This document shows, in pieces, positions 62,929 through 64,000 of a stretch of 64,000 bases of DNA. The translations under genes and the position numbers were made by a program. The DNA lies in the NCBI GenBank assembly GCA_037074765.1, contig JBAMDO010000068.1:62001-126000 (forward strand), written 5' to 3'. Origin of the DNA: Mansonella perstans (lineage: Eukaryota; Nematoda; Chromadorea; Rhabditida; Onchocercidae). Under the pieces are notes generated by a model that did no database searches, was not told where the DNA came from, and was given only the letters and a program-made list of their open reading frames with translations. Positions within the stretch are counted from its first letter, which is position 1; each line of letters opens with the position of its first letter.

Positions 62929-64000
62929 TGCATATATAATTTATGAAAATTTATTTTGAAAGTTATGCAAGAGAACTTGATGAAATTTCATATTTGTGGG
63001 AAAAAATTCTAACTTACTGTCATTTAAGTTAAGGATAGCAATGAAATCCTTTTAATAAATGATACAACAAAGTTTTAAGAAGCTGAGAAGAGTAAAGTGA
63101 GGAATAAAATTTAAAAACATGAAAATATTTGATTTGCTTCAGCTGTCATGTGTCGTTTTTTTGTGGAAGAGAAAGTGAGAAACCAGTGTAATATAACAGG
63201 TGCATCCATTTATTATTATCCATAGCCTTATGCTCAAAAGTTTTTTTGCATGCTTTTTTTTGTCCTGAACAAATTTACCACAGAACTTCATTTGTACACA
63301 TCAATTCAGGAAGATCATTCGAGAATTTCCAGAGCTAAATGAAATAAGAAGAAGTCAAAACGGATTTAATGAAGCAAGTTTTATTTAAAATTAATTTTAT
63401 GATGACAACGAAGCAAATTCTTTGAAAATTTAGTGAATACAATGAATTTCCCGAACTTGATTATTTGCACCAGTTAGTTTAACTATGAAGATTCAAGAAA
63501 TTCAGTAATTTCGCTTCACTGCCAGCAATTTGTTTCGAACAAAAAGGATATTGATTGTAATAGCAGTGAATTGTATACAATTTTAAGAAAGCGACTATTC
63601 CAAATAACGATAATATTAAACAGTTTTATTAAGATCATACATTTATCCGACATAAAGAGTTAGTTATGCAAGCAGTTGTTTTTGCAAGAACAGATAATGA
63701 ATAACAATAATTTACTCCATTATTAGTATACTTTTAAATAAGGGCAAAGTTCATCGCTTTCAGTCTTAAGTCTCAATCCGGAATTTTTGTTTCCTGGATT
63801 AATTTTCAAATTTAACATGATTATTTGACATCTGTACTTTTCGACTGAGAAATTTAAACACTTTTCATTTTCCAGAAGACTATAGCGACAATAGCCAGAA
63901 TTCTTTGTGAATCATAAAATGCGGTAAAAAAAAACAAGAAAGGAAACATCGCACGAATTGAAATAAATTGAAAAAAATGAAATTTTGTTAGCAATGTCAA
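62929..64000. other. Unassigned right end of window
   Basis: This is about 1.07 kb of AT-rich DNA upstream of dynein light chain copy B, with a TATATA-containing stretch just before its proposed start. No exon or RNA gene was recognised; it may hold the promoter of copy B. Confidence 0.4.

Noticed and set aside
1..64000. Possible CRISPR array, bacterial operon or Wolbachia insertion
   Set aside because: All repeats are simple tandem or dispersed eukaryotic repeats without regular spacers, and every gene found is intron-rich and nematode-like.

Overview
This window is nuclear DNA from a parasitic nematode, most likely a filarial or related spirurid (clade III) worm. The evidence is roughly 30 percent GC, many short exons joined by canonical GT/TTTTCAG-type introns, a nematode-only Srx chemoreceptor, a U6 snRNA that closely matches my memory of the C. 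elegans gene, and AG sites just upstream of several start codons that look like spliced-leader acceptors. The species cannot be decided from the sequence alone. All exon coordinates were worked out by hand from splice signals, codon phase and protein-family similarity. Nothing bacterial, Wolbachia-like, viral or CRISPR-like was seen.

Left third. The 5' half of an RBM19/MRD1-type pre-rRNA-processing RNA-binding protein gene (minus strand, running off the left edge) is followed by a complete 16-exon SPD-2/CEP192 centrosome-scaffold gene (minus, 4475-10491). A U6 snRNA gene (minus, about 11350-11453) and a minisatellite (11797-12136) come next. Three plus-strand genes then follow head-to-tail with gaps of only 0.6-0.7 kb: mitochondrial PheRS (12304-14872), a ValRS with a basic leader that is probably mitochondrial (15535-21594), and the ER mannosyltransferase ALG12 (22200-26168). 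The tight head-to-tail packing suggests an operon.

Middle. After a gene-poor stretch of about 6.8 kb (26169-32963) comes a neprilysin-like M13 zinc endopeptidase (plus, 32964-38766). Convergent with it is an endophilin-B-like BAR gene (minus, 41102-42898) that appears to lack the last BAR helix and any SH3 domain.

Right third. An Srx-class chemosensory GPCR (plus, 44654-49496) carries in its 2.9-kb second intron a decayed copy of the neprilysin catalytic exon. About 6 kb of gene-free AT-rich DNA follows. Then come an FMRFamide-receptor-like neuropeptide GPCR (plus, 55708-59812) and two tandem minus-strand dynein-light-chain (LC8-like) paralogs (60026-60685 and 61861-62928). The second paralog has a long acidic and proline-rich N-terminal extension. 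The last 1 kb shows nothing recognisable.

The genes do not form one pathway. The only functional grouping is the pair of aminoacyl-tRNA synthetases, one clearly and one probably mitochondrial, next to ALG12.
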